NCBI RefSeq assembly: GCF_030285625.1
Contig: NZ_CP127294.1
Location: forward strand, 8,278,001 to 8,342,000
DNA length: 64,000 bases
Source: Amycolatopsis sp. 2-15
GTDB taxonomy: Bacteria; Actinomycetota; Actinomycetes; Mycobacteriales; Pseudonocardiaceae
Direction: 5' to 3'
Positions 29,321 through 37,584 of the stretch are shown here, piece by piece. The notes below the pieces were generated by a model. It ran no database searches. It saw nothing but the letters and a program-made list of their open reading frames with translations, and was not told where the DNA came from. Every line of letters begins with the position of its first letter. Position 1 is the first letter of the stretch. A program made the position numbers and the translations under genes.

Positions 29321-29380
29321 GCCGGCAACAACTGTCGCTGATGTTCACCTTCGGGCGTGCGGACGTTGGCCACGGCGCAG

Positions 29381-29392
29381 TTGTCCGGACAA
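29381..29392. promoter_or_regulatory. Probable operator TTGTCCGGACAA before the phn regulator gene
   Basis: A perfect 12-base palindrome lies 23 bases before the GntR gene in the 95-base gap after phnE. The GT-N4-AC core suits GntR/HutC-type regulators. It would let the PhnF-like protein control its own operon (phnG to the HD gene). Confidence 0.55.
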
Positions 29393-29415
29393 GCTCGGCG
29401 AGCACTGTGGGTGAC

Positions 29416-30165
29416 ATGACCTCGACGAGGTACCTCGACATCGCCGACCAGCTGGCCACCGAGCTGGTGGCCTGCGCACCCGGGACGCGGGTGGCGAGCG
29501 AGCCGGAGCTCGCCACCCGCTTCGGGGTCGGCCGGGCGGCCGCCCGCTCGGCCCTGCAGGAGCTGGAACGGCGGCTGCTCGTGCGCCGCGTGCAGGGTGC
29601 CGGCACGTTCGTGAGCCGGCGCATCGACTACGTGATCTCGCACAGCCGGCCACCCTCCTGGCACGCCACGGTGGCAGCGGCCGGTGCCACGCCGCGGTCG
29701 CAGATCAAGGACGTCGAGCGCGTCGCGGCCGGCGAGGCGGCCGCCCGGCAGCTGGAACGGCCGGTGGGCTCGCCCGTGCACCGGGTGATCCGCCACTTCT
29801 ACATCGACGACCTGCTCGCCTCCTGGACCGAGGAGCTGATCCCGGTCGACGTGGCCCCGAACCTCGACCTCGCGCTGCACAGCGTGGAGTCGGTGGACCT
29901 GGTGCTGCGGCAGCTGGGCGGCGTGCAGCCGGTGCGCGCGTGGTTCCGGGCGAGTGTGGACATCCCGCCCGCCGAGGTGCTGCGCGGCCTGCAGATCGAG
30001 GCCAGGGTCCCGGTGTGGTGCATCGAAAGCGTCAACCGGGACGCCGAATCCGGCCGGGTTCTCATGACCAGCAGCGCGTGGACGCGCATGGACGCCGTCC
30101 GCGTGGTGGTGGAGCTGGAAGACCCGGCCTTCCCAGCGAAACACGAAGGAGAACAGGGTGACTGA
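29416..30165 (+). CDS. GntR/HutC-family regulator of phosphonate genes (PhnF-like)
   Basis: A 249-residue regulator. The winged helix contains VASEPELATRFGVGRAAARS and LLVRRVQGAGTFVSRRID, and the C-terminal UTRA domain has VHRVIRHFYIDDLLASWTEE. Position inside the phn cluster and length match PhnF. ATG 29416 is the only good start after a stretch without coding character; its ribosome site is weak. The gene overlaps phnG by 8 bases, so the C-P lyase genes are translated with it. The palindrome at 29381-29392 is its likely target. Confidence 0.88.
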   Translation: MTSTRYLDIADQLATELVACAPGTRVASEPELATRFGVGRAAARSALQELERRLLVRRVQGAGTFVSRRIDYVISHSRPPSWHATVAAAGATPRSQIKDVERVAAGEAAARQLERPVGSPVHRVIRHFYIDDLLASWTEELIPVDVAPNLDLALHSVESVDLVLRQLGGVQPVRAWFRASVDIPPAEVLRGLQIEARVPVWCIESVNRDAESGRVLMTSSAWTRMDAVRVVVELEDPAFPAKHEGEQGD

Positions 30166-30592
30166 CCCCTTGGGCCGGGAGGAGCGCTGCGGCCTGCTGG
30201 CCGAAGCCGAACCCGGCGAACTTCGGGCGCTCGCCGATGCCTGCCTCGCCGACGGCGCCGACGTGCGGGTGCTGCTCGCGCCGGAGGTCGGCTGCGTGCA
30301 GACGCAGGTGCGTGAACCCGTCGCGGGCGAACGGTTCCTGCTCGGCGACGTGCTCGCGTGCCGCGCCGAGGTGGAGCTCGCCGGCCACCGCGGCTGGGCG
30401 ATGCGCCTCGGCGACGACCGCGCGGCCGTGCTCGCCGCCGCGGTGCTCGACGCCGAGGTCGAGGCCGGCCGGGCCCGCGCGGCCGAAGTGGACGAGCTGT
30501 GCCGGGAGGTCGCGCGCCGCCTGGTCGAGCGGGAAGAACGCGAATGGGCCGAGCTGGCCCCGACCGTCGTCGAGTTCGAGGAGCTGACGTGA
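30158..30592 (+). CDS. phnG: C-P lyase complex subunit PhnG
   Basis: A 144-residue PhnG. Recognisable stretches are QTQVREPVAGERFLLGDVLA followed by CRAEVELAGHRGWAMRLGDD and AAVLAAAVLDAEVE. PhnG, PhnH, PhnI and PhnJ form the C-P lyase core; PhnG with PhnI helps attach the phosphonate to ribose from ATP. GTG 30158 lies within the end of the regulator gene and follows AAGGAG. The stop overlaps phnH by 4 bases. Confidence 0.9.
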   Translation: MTDPLGREERCGLLAEAEPGELRALADACLADGADVRVLLAPEVGCVQTQVREPVAGERFLLGDVLACRAEVELAGHRGWAMRLGDDRAAVLAAAVLDAEVEAGRARAAEVDELCREVARRLVEREEREWAELAPTVVEFEELT

Positions 30593-31185
30593 TCGCCACG
30601 ACCGCCACCACCACCGCGCCCGCCGCGGTCCTGCGCCCCGCGGAGTCGCAGCAGGTGTTCCGCACCGTACTGGAAGCGCTTTCCCGTCCGGGTGTGCCGC
30701 AGGATCTTCCGCAGGATCTGGTGCACAGCACGGATCCCGCGGTGCTCCCGGTGCTCGCACTGGCCGACCTCGGCACCGGCGTCTGCATGCTGGAGGAGAG
30801 CACGAAGTGGGCCGACGCCGCCGCGCTGGCGACGTCCGCGCCGATGCGGCCGCTCGAGCTCGCCCGCCTGGTCGCCGCCGTGCGCCCGGTGACCACGGCC
30901 GAGATCACGCGCCTGTGCCGCGGCACCGCCCCGGCCCCGGAGGACGCCGCGCTGGCCGCCCTCGCGGTGTCCGATGTGGACGGTGGAGACCGCCGCTGGC
31001 GGATCTCCGGGCCGGGTGTGCCCGGCGAACTGACCCTGGCCCCGCGCGGCCTGCCGGAGGGCTTCGTCGCCGCGCGCGCCGAGGCCGTGGCGGGCTACCC
31101 GGCGGGGATCGACGTGCTGCTGGTGACGGACGACGGCCGTGTCGTCGGCCTGCCGCGCACCACCACGATTTTCGAGGAGGACTGA
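30589..31185 (+). CDS. phnH: C-P lyase complex subunit PhnH
   Basis: A 198-residue PhnH. The family pattern is clear: ESQQVFRTVLEALSRPGVPQ at the start, TKWADAAALATSA in the middle, and ISGPGVPGELTLAPRGLP followed by YPAGIDVLLVTDDGRVVGLP at the end. It is a structural part of the C-P lyase core next to PhnJ. GTG 30589 overlaps phnG (GTGA), and the stop overlaps the phnI ATG by one base. Confidence 0.92.
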   Translation: MIATTATTTAPAAVLRPAESQQVFRTVLEALSRPGVPQDLPQDLVHSTDPAVLPVLALADLGTGVCMLEESTKWADAAALATSAPMRPLELARLVAAVRPVTTAEITRLCRGTAPAPEDAALAALAVSDVDGGDRRWRISGPGVPGELTLAPRGLPEGFVAARAEAVAGYPAGIDVLLVTDDGRVVGLPRTTTIFEED

Positions 31186-32300
31186 TGGGGTACTCGGGAG
31201 CCCGGGGCGGGCTCGAAGCCATCCTCGCGGCCGAAGACCTGGTGCGCCGCGCCCGCGACCACGCTCCGGTGGCGTGGGCCGACACCGAGCAGATCGTCGC
31301 GCGGTTCCGGCTCGCGGTCGACCGCGTGATGGGCGAGGCCGGCCTGTTCGACGAGGACACCGCCGCCGCCGCGTTCCGCCAGGCCGAAGGCGACCCGCTG
31401 GAGGCGTCGCACCTGCTGCGCGCCTACCGCTCCACGCTGCCGCGCCTGGCCGTGGGCGAGCCGGTGGACCCGGACGACATGCTGATCCTGCGCCGCATCG
31501 TGCCGGCGTTCCGCGAGCCGGACGGCCCGCAGCTGCTGGGCCGTACCACCGACTACACCGGGCGCCTGCTGGAGAAGCCCACCGCGCGGCCCGAGGCCGA
31601 CGAGCACGTGGCGGGCACTCCGAAGCCGCGCACCGACGAGCAGCGCCGGCCGCGGCGGTTCCTCGACCTGCTGCGCGACCTCGGCCTCGCCGTGGACCAC
31701 CGCGGCGAGGCCGAGGACGCCGAGCCGTTCGACCTCACGCGCAAGCCCGCCCGGCCGCCGGCCCCGCGCTCGGCCGCGCTGGCCGCCATGGCGCGCGCGG
31801 AGACCGGCGCGCTGGTTTCGCTGTGGTACCGCTCGATCCTCGGACCCGACGGCAATCTCCACGAGGTCACGCTCGGCGAGGTCCGCCACGGCCGGCTGCC
31901 GCTGCGGGTGAAGCACCCGCACACCGGAAACCCCGTGGCCGTCGGGAACTTCCGGGTGACCGAGGCCGAGGCCATCGAGGACCTCAACGGGGCCGAGGAG
32001 GACCGCAGCCGCTTCGACGTGGGCTACGGCCTGTGCTTCGGCCACAACGAGCGCAAGGCCATCGCGATGGCGAACCTCGACATCGCCAACCGCCGCTTCG
32101 GCAAGTCCGGCCCGCTCGAACAGCTGCTGCTGCTGACCACCGACGGGCTCGACTCCGGCGGTTTCCTGGAGCACCTCAAGCTCCCGCACTACGTCACGTT
32201 CCGCTCCATGGTGGAACGCAAGCGGGCTCTGCAGGCCGCGGCCGGCACCGGTGAAGGACCGGCGCCCCGGCAGTCCGAGCCGTTCGGAGGACAATGCTGA
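31185..32300 (+). CDS. phnI: C-P lyase complex subunit PhnI
   Basis: A 371-residue PhnI: MGYSGARGGLEAILAAEDLV at the start, ASHLLRAYRSTLPRLA, then FGHNERKAIAMANLDIANRR and GFLEHLKLPHYVTFRS near the end. With PhnG, PhnH and PhnL this subunit transfers the phosphonate to C1 of the ATP ribose, releasing adenine. ATG 31185 lies in TGATG with the phnH stop, and GAGGAG is just upstream. The stop similarly overlaps the start of the phnJ-phnK fusion. Confidence 0.94.
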   Translation: MGYSGARGGLEAILAAEDLVRRARDHAPVAWADTEQIVARFRLAVDRVMGEAGLFDEDTAAAAFRQAEGDPLEASHLLRAYRSTLPRLAVGEPVDPDDMLILRRIVPAFREPDGPQLLGRTTDYTGRLLEKPTARPEADEHVAGTPKPRTDEQRRPRRFLDLLRDLGLAVDHRGEAEDAEPFDLTRKPARPPAPRSAALAAMARAETGALVSLWYRSILGPDGNLHEVTLGEVRHGRLPLRVKHPHTGNPVAVGNFRVTEAEAIEDLNGAEEDRSRFDVGYGLCFGHNERKAIAMANLDIANRRFGKSGPLEQLLLLTTDGLDSGGFLEHLKLPHYVTFRSMVERKRALQAAAGTGEGPAPRQSEPFGGQC

Positions 32301-34117
32301 TGAGCACGACCGCACAACTGCTCACCGACCTCGAGGCGGTCGCCGAACCGGCGGGCATCCTCGACGAGGGCGGCAAGCGCGAGGTCCGCCGCGCCGCGCT
32401 CACCGCGGTGTGCGTGCCCGGCTACCAGGTGCCCTTCGGCTCCCGCGAGATGCCGGTGGCCCGCGGCTGGGGCTCGGGCGGCCTGCAGGTGACCCTCGCC
32501 GTCGTCGGCACGACCGACACCGTGAAGGTGATCGACCAGGGTGACGACGCCGGCGTGAACGCCACCAACCTGCGCCGCATGATCGCCGCCACCACGGGCG
32601 CGACCGAGACGGCCGACACCCGCGAGGCCACGATCGTCCAAACGCGACACCGCGTGCCCGAGGAGGCGTTGGCGGAAGGCGACGTGCTCGTGTACCAGGT
32701 GCCCGTGCCGGAACCGTTGCGCGGCGTGGAGAAGTCCATGGCCGAGTGCGGCCGGATGCACGCCGAGGGCGACTACTCGGCGATGTGGGTGAGCCTGTAC
32801 GAGGACATCGTCCGCAACGGCATGATCACCCGCACCACCGGCTACCCCGTGCTCGTCGGCGGCCGGTACGTGATGGCCACGACGCCGATCCCGCGCTGGG
32901 ACGTGCCGCGGCTGCACCAGTCGCCGCACCTGAACCTCTTCGGCGCGGGCCGAGAGAAGCGCATCTACGCCGTGCCGCCGAACACCGACGTGACCCCGCT
33001 GACGTTCGACGACGTGCCCTTCGAGGTCGAGTACACGCCCGGCGCGGTGTGCAAGCTGTGCGGCCGCGACGACGCCTTCCTCGTCGCCGCGGGCACGAAG
33101 GGCGACTACGCCTGCAGCGACACCGAGTGGTGCGCCCGGGTGCGCGCCGGCGACGCTGACGTGACCGGCCACTACCACCGTGCGCCGCTGAACCTGCTGC
33201 CGGATCCGGGCCGACGCGCCCGCGCCGCGGTGACGGGCGAGCACCGGGAGATGCCGCGGCGCGAGATCGCCGCGGACGCACCCGAGTGGGCGCTGAAGGT
33301 CACCGGCATCGGCAAGGTCCACGGCGCGGGCGGCGCGGACGCCGTGCCCGGCACCGGACCCGAGCACGGCACGGCGGTCAGCCCCGCGACGGGCGCGATC
33401 GTGGCGGCCTGGGACGTGTCCTTCGACGTCGCACCGGGTGAGGCACTGGGCGTGATCGGCGAGTCGGGCTCGGGCAAGTCGACCGTGCTGGCGTGCGTGA
33501 TCGGCGACGAGCGCGCCACCGCCGGTGAGGTCCGGCTGGCCACTGTGGACGGTGGCCGGACCGACCTGCTGACCCTGCCGGACGCGCAGCGGCGCGGCCT
33601 GCGCGTGGACTCGATGGCCGTGGTGCACCAGAACCCGGCCGACGGACTCGACCTGGGCGTGAGCGCGGGCGGCAACATCGCCGAGCGCCTCACGGCGGCG
33701 GGCTGGCGCGGTTACCACGACATCCGCCGGCGCGCGGCCGAGCTGCTCGACCGCGTGGAGGTTCCGCTGTCGCGGATGGACGATCCTGTGGGGACGTTCT
33801 CCGGCGGCATGCGCCAGCGCGTGCAGATCGCCAAGGCCCTGGCCACCGAACCGCCGGTGGTGCTGCTCGACGAGCCGACCACCGGGCTCGACGCTTCGGT
33901 GGCCGCGGGTGTGCTCGACCTGCTGCGCGGCCTGCTGTCCGAACGCGACATCGCGGCCGTGGTCGTGAGCCACGACTTCTCCGTGATCGACGCGCTCACC
34001 GACCGCACGATCGTGATGCAGCTCGGCCGCGTGGTCGAGCGCGGCCTGACCGACCAGCTCTTCCACGACCCCCACCACCCCTACACCCAGCGGCTCGTCG
34101 CCGCGGCCCGGAGGTGA
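32300..34117 (+). CDS. PhnJ-PhnK fusion: C-P lyase radical SAM enzyme joined to ABC ATPase
   Basis: One uninterrupted 605-residue reading frame. Residues 1-295 are PhnJ, the radical SAM enzyme that breaks the C-P bond of ribose-phosphonate. It has CKLC (Cys251, Cys254) and ACSDTEWC (Cys272, Cys278), the four conserved cysteines of PhnJ. After a linker (about 296-355), residues 356-605 are PhnK: Walker A GESGSGKST near 387-395, signature [15 protein letters not shown] and VVLLDEPTTGLDASVA. These are normally separate genes. ATG 32300 (9 bases after GGAGG) is preferred over 32294. Confidence 0.93.
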   Translation: MSTTAQLLTDLEAVAEPAGILDEGGKREVRRAALTAVCVPGYQVPFGSREMPVARGWGSGGLQVTLAVVGTTDTVKVIDQGDDAGVNATNLRRMIAATTGATETADTREATIVQTRHRVPEEALAEGDVLVYQVPVPEPLRGVEKSMAECGRMHAEGDYSAMWVSLYEDIVRNGMITRTTGYPVLVGGRYVMATTPIPRWDVPRLHQSPHLNLFGAGREKRIYAVPPNTDVTPLTFDDVPFEVEYTPGAVCKLCGRDDAFLVAAGTKGDYACSDTEWCARVRAGDADVTGHYHRAPLNLLPDPGRRARAAVTGEHREMPRREIAADAPEWALKVTGIGKVHGAGGADAVPGTGPEHGTAVSPATGAIVAAWDVSFDVAPGEALGVIGESGSGKSTVLACVIGDERATAGEVRLATVDGGRTDLLTLPDAQRRGLRVDSMAVVHQNPADGLDLGVSAGGNIAERLTAAGWRGYHDIRRRAAELLDRVEVPLSRMDDPVGTFSGGMRQRVQIAKALATEPPVVLLDEPTTGLDASVAAGVLDLLRGLLSERDIAAVVVSHDFSVIDALTDRTIVMQLGRVVERGLTDQLFHDPHHPYTQRLVAAARR

Positions 34118-34860
34118 CCCCCGTGTCCCCCGTCCTGTCCTTGCGCGGCCTGCGCAAGTCGTTCACGCTGCACACGATCGACGGCCGCACCGTGCACTCG
34201 CTGCACGGCGTCGACCTCGACGTGCGCGCCGGCGAGCACGTGGCGCTCGCCGGGCCCAGCGGTGCCGGCAAGTCGTCGCTGCTGCGCTGCGTGAACCGCA
34301 CCTACCTGCCCGACTCCGGTTCGGTGGGGCTGCGCACCGCCGACGGCACCGAGCTCGAACTGACGGAGCTGCCCGACCGCGCGATGGCGCGGGTGCGTGG
34401 CCGCGAATTCGGTTACGTGTCCCAGTTCCTGGCCGCTCCCCCGCGTACCGGGCCGCTCGAAGTCGTGGCCGCCACGGCCCGGCGGCGGGGGGTGGAACGC
34501 GCCGAGGCGCGTGAAGCCGCCGCCGAAGCGCTGAAGCGGCTCAACCTGGACGAGGCGCTGTGGGACGTCGACTGCTCGGTGCTCTCGGGTGGCGAACGGC
34601 AGCGCGTGAACCTCGCGGCGGGCACGGTTCGCCCGCCGCGGCTGCTGCTGCTCGACGAGCCGGTGTCCGCTTTGGACCCAGCCAACCGCGAATCCGCCCT
34701 GGAGCTCATCGCCTCGCTCACCGCGCGGGGCGTGGCCGTGCTGGCGGTGTTCCACGACCTCGACGCCATGCGGCGCCTGGCTTCCCGCGTCGTGCTGATG
34801 AGCGACGGCCGCATCGCTCGCGACGGCGCGCCTGAAGAAATCCTGGAGGAAGTGGCGTGA
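34114..34860 (+). CDS. phnL: C-P lyase-associated ABC-type ATPase PhnL
   Basis: A 248-residue PhnL: VLSLRGLRKSFTLHTIDGRT at the start, Walker A GPSGAGKSSLLRCVNRTYLP, FGYVSQFLAAPPRTGPLEVV, signature LSGGERQRVNLA and [13 protein letters not shown]. The CVNRTYLPDSG stretch is specific to PhnL. It binds the C-P lyase core together with PhnK and is needed for the ribose-transfer step. GTG 34114 overlaps the fusion gene by 4 bases. Confidence 0.93.
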   Translation: MTPVSPVLSLRGLRKSFTLHTIDGRTVHSLHGVDLDVRAGEHVALAGPSGAGKSSLLRCVNRTYLPDSGSVGLRTADGTELELTELPDRAMARVRGREFGYVSQFLAAPPRTGPLEVVAATARRRGVERAEAREAAAEALKRLNLDEALWDVDCSVLSGGERQRVNLAAGTVRPPRLLLLDEPVSALDPANRESALELIASLTARGVAVLAVFHDLDAMRRLASRVVLMSDGRIARDGAPEEILEEVA

Positions 34861-36062
34861 CGATCGAAGTGTTCGAATCCCGAACCGATCAGTGGACGCT
34901 CGGCGCCCCGCCCGCGAGCTACGTGCTCGGGCACGTGCGCGCGGTGCTGCCGGACCGCGTGCTCGACGACGCGCTCGTGGCGGTGCGCGACGGCGTGGTC
35001 GCCGCCGTGGAGCCGCACGCGCCCGGTGTCGAGGCCGATGTGGACGGTCAGGGCCTGCTGTGCGTCCCCGGCCTGGTCGACGTGCACAGCGACGGGCTGG
35101 AGAAGGAACGCCTGCCGCGGCCCGGTGCCGAGCTGCCGATGGAGTTCGCGCTGCTGTCCTTCGAGGGCAAGCTGCGCGCGGCGGCCGTGACGACGGTGTT
35201 CCACGGCGCCGGGTTCGAGCAGAGCCACGGCCGGGGGCTGGCTCGCACGGTCGAGCGCGCCCACGACGTCTGTCACGCGGTGGACGAGCGCTCGGCGAAC
35301 CTGGTGGACCACCGGATCCTCTACCGGCTCGACGTCCGCTCCCCCGAGGGTCTCCAGGCGTTGCAGGAGCGGCTCGCGAAGGCGCCCGACACCGGCGTCG
35401 CGCCGCTCGTGTCGCACGAGGACCACACGCCGGGCCAGGGCCAGTACGCCGACCGCAGCTACTACGAGCGTTACCTCATGGGCGTGCGCGGGCTGTCGGA
35501 GCAGGAAGCCGCGGACCACGTCACGAACCTGATCTCCGAGCGCGACGGCCGCGTCGGCGTGCGCGAGGACGCGATGGCGTGGCTCGGCGAGCAGGCCCGC
35601 GCGGGCCGGATCCGGCTGCTGGGCCACGATCCGGCGTCGGCCGGGGAGATCGGCGAGCTGGTGGAGCGCGGCGGCTCGGTCGCCGAGTTCCCCACCACCG
35701 TCGACGCGGCGCGGGCGGCCCGCGAGCACGGCCTGCCCGTGGTGATGGGCGCGCCGAACGTGCTGCGCGGCGGCTCGCACAACGGCAACGCGTCGGGCCG
35801 CGACCTCGTCGCGCTGGGCCTGGTGACGGCGCTCGCGTCGGACTACCTGCCCTCGGGCCTGCTCGCGGCGGCGTTCGCGCTCGCCGACGACGGTCTCGTG
35901 ACCCTTCCCGAAGCGATCGGGCTCGTCACGAGCGGTCCCGCGGCCGTCGCGGGACTCGACGACCGCGGCCGGCTCGAGCCGGGCCGTCGCGCCGACCTCG
36001 CCCTCATCGCGGCGGGCCCGCGGTGGCCGGTCGTCCACACCACCCTGGTGAGCAACGCATGA
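34857..36062 (+). CDS. phnM: Alpha-D-ribose 1-methylphosphonate 5-triphosphate diphosphatase PhnM
   Basis: A 401-residue PhnM of the amidohydrolase fold. It removes pyrophosphate from ribose-phosphonate 5-triphosphate. Metal motifs: VDVHSDGLEKERLPRPGAEL near residue 74, LVSHEDHTPGQGQYAD near 183 and LASDYLPSGLLAAAF near 330. Other family stretches are VTTVFHGAGFEQSHGRG and VVMGAPNVLRGGSHNGN. GTG 34857 overlaps phnL and the stop overlaps the next gene, both by 4 bases. Confidence 0.94.
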   Translation: MTIEVFESRTDQWTLGAPPASYVLGHVRAVLPDRVLDDALVAVRDGVVAAVEPHAPGVEADVDGQGLLCVPGLVDVHSDGLEKERLPRPGAELPMEFALLSFEGKLRAAAVTTVFHGAGFEQSHGRGLARTVERAHDVCHAVDERSANLVDHRILYRLDVRSPEGLQALQERLAKAPDTGVAPLVSHEDHTPGQGQYADRSYYERYLMGVRGLSEQEAADHVTNLISERDGRVGVREDAMAWLGEQARAGRIRLLGHDPASAGEIGELVERGGSVAEFPTTVDAARAAREHGLPVVMGAPNVLRGGSHNGNASGRDLVALGLVTALASDYLPSGLLAAAFALADDGLVTLPEAIGLVTSGPAAVAGLDDRGRLEPGRRADLALIAAGPRWPVVHTTLVSNA

Positions 36063-36880
36063 GCTTCATCGGCTGGCCGGTGCCCGAACCCGTGATCCCC
36101 GAAGGCACGCACCCCGCCCTCGCCGACGCCACGCGCGCGGCCGTCGCCGCGTTCGCCGGGGCCCGGGCGAAGCACACCCGCGCGGATCTGGCGGAAAAGG
36201 TGCAGATGGGCGCCGACGGGACGCCGACGATGCGGCTGGACATCCTCGTCGACACCGCCGTCGCCGAGGTCGTCGACAAGCATCGCGTCAACCTGCTGAG
36301 CGAAGAGATCGGCGTGATCGACCACGGTTCGTCGGTGACGCTCGTGGTCGACCCGGTCGACGGCACCGCCAACGCGGCCGCCGGCGTGCCGCTCTCGGCC
36401 TTCGCCGGGGTCGTGGCCGTGGACGGGGTCGCGACCGAGGCCCTGACCTGCTGGCTCGACACCGGCCGCTGCTGGCACGCCGTCGCGGGGCAGCCGACGC
36501 CGTACCGCACCACGGGTCGCCGCGAGCTCGACGGCGCGGCCGTGAGCCTGCTGCGCCCGCACGGCTCCGACGACGCCGCGTGGTGGCGTGTGGCCAAGCG
36601 CGCCTCGCGCGTGCGGATCCTGTCCACCAGCTGCCTGGAGGCGGCCCTGGTCGCCGAGGGCTCCACCGACGCGTTCGCCGACGCGGGCTCCGACACCCAC
36701 CGGATCATGGACCTCGCCGCGGCGATGGTCATGGTCCCCGCCGCAGGCGGCGCCGTGCTCGACGTGAACGGCCGCCCGCTCGAGATCGACCCCGACCTGA
36801 CGCGCCGCTGGTCCGGGGTCGTCGCCGCGACCCGCGAGCTCGCGGAAGAGCTCGTGAGCACCCTGAAGGAGAAGCCGTGA
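36059..36880 (+). CDS. Inositol-monophosphatase-family phosphatase in the phn operon
   Basis: A 273-residue Mg-dependent phosphatase of the IMPase/FBPase superfamily. Metal-binding residues are visible: Glu82-Glu83 in LLSEEIGV, Asp98 and Asp101 in VVDPVDGTANAAAG, and Asp218 in HRIMDLAAAM. The usual WDxAAG is changed to IMDLAAA. It overlaps phnM and the HD gene by 4 bases each, so it is part of the operon. PhnP and PhnN are absent from the window; this enzyme might dephosphorylate a ribose-phosphate product, but that is only inferred. Confidence 0.82.
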   Translation: MSFIGWPVPEPVIPEGTHPALADATRAAVAAFAGARAKHTRADLAEKVQMGADGTPTMRLDILVDTAVAEVVDKHRVNLLSEEIGVIDHGSSVTLVVDPVDGTANAAAGVPLSAFAGVVAVDGVATEALTCWLDTGRCWHAVAGQPTPYRTTGRRELDGAAVSLLRPHGSDDAAWWRVAKRASRVRILSTSCLEAALVAEGSTDAFADAGSDTHRIMDLAAAMVMVPAAGGAVLDVNGRPLEIDPDLTRRWSGVVAATRELAEELVSTLKEKP

Positions 36881-37413
36881 CCCTCACCCGAGAAGCGCTG
36901 GCCGAGCTCGTCGACGGTCTGGCGGGCCTGCCCTACGGCGGCGAGGCCGTGGACCAGCGCCTCCACGCGCTGCAGGCCGGCTGGTTCGCCGCGCAGCACG
37001 GCGGCGACGACGAACTCGTCCTCGCCGCGACGCTGCACGACATCGGCCGCGCCCGCGCGGTCCGCGAGGAGTGGCCGGGCCTGCCGCACGAGCTGTCCGG
37101 CGCCGAGTTCGCCCGCCGCCACCTCGGCGAGCGCGCCGCGTGGATCATCGCGCAGCACGTGCCGGCCAAGCGCTACCTCGTCGCCACCGACGCCGAGTAC
37201 CACGACCACCTGTCCCCCGCGTCCGTCGCGTCGCTCAAGGTCCAGGGTGGCCCGATGACGGCCGAGGAGGTCACCGAGTTCGCGTCCCACCCGAACGCCG
37301 AGGAGGCCGTGCTCGTCCGCCGCTGGGACGACGACGCCAAGGACCCGCACGGCCCGGCACTGGCGACCGCCGACGTGCTCGCCGCGTACGACCGGTTCCT
37401 CGCGAGCCGCTGA
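36877..37413 (+). CDS. PhnZ/TmpB-like HD-domain oxygenase
   Basis: A 178-residue HD-domain protein whose active-site layout follows PhnZ, a di-iron oxygenase cleaving 2-amino-1-hydroxyethylphosphonate. Tyr20, Glu23, His30, His54-Asp55 (LHDIG), His71, His94, Lys98 (HVPAKRYL) and Asp151 (RRWDDDAK) can be placed at near-identical spacing to the PhnZ residues as I recall them. The His that follows HDIG in PhnZ is Arg58. GTG 36877 overlaps the phosphatase gene. No PhnY-like 2-oxoglutarate oxygenase is in the window, so its substrate may differ. Confidence 0.78.
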   Translation: MTLTREALAELVDGLAGLPYGGEAVDQRLHALQAGWFAAQHGGDDELVLAATLHDIGRARAVREEWPGLPHELSGAEFARRHLGERAAWIIAQHVPAKRYLVATDAEYHDHLSPASVASLKVQGGPMTAEEVTEFASHPNAEEAVLVRRWDDDAKDPHGPALATADVLAAYDRFLASR

Positions 37414-37584
37414 CACGGTTTCGCCGCCTATGCCCGAAAAGTTCCGGTGCGCGGGTGTCCTGATTGGACCGTCCGGCCCAGAGCGGACGCCCGCGCTCGG
37501 GACACTTCACGCGGCTGACAGGTCTCGTTCATCGCCGCGTCGGGCTGCGCGCCTAGGTTCTGCTGGCCGAAGCCGAGGAGGGTC

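Noticed and set aside
29346..29362. GTTCACC-like sequence before the PhnF-like gene, possible PHO box
   Set aside because: Only one clear unit is present; PhoP boxes need direct repeats with 11-base spacing, which I do not see.
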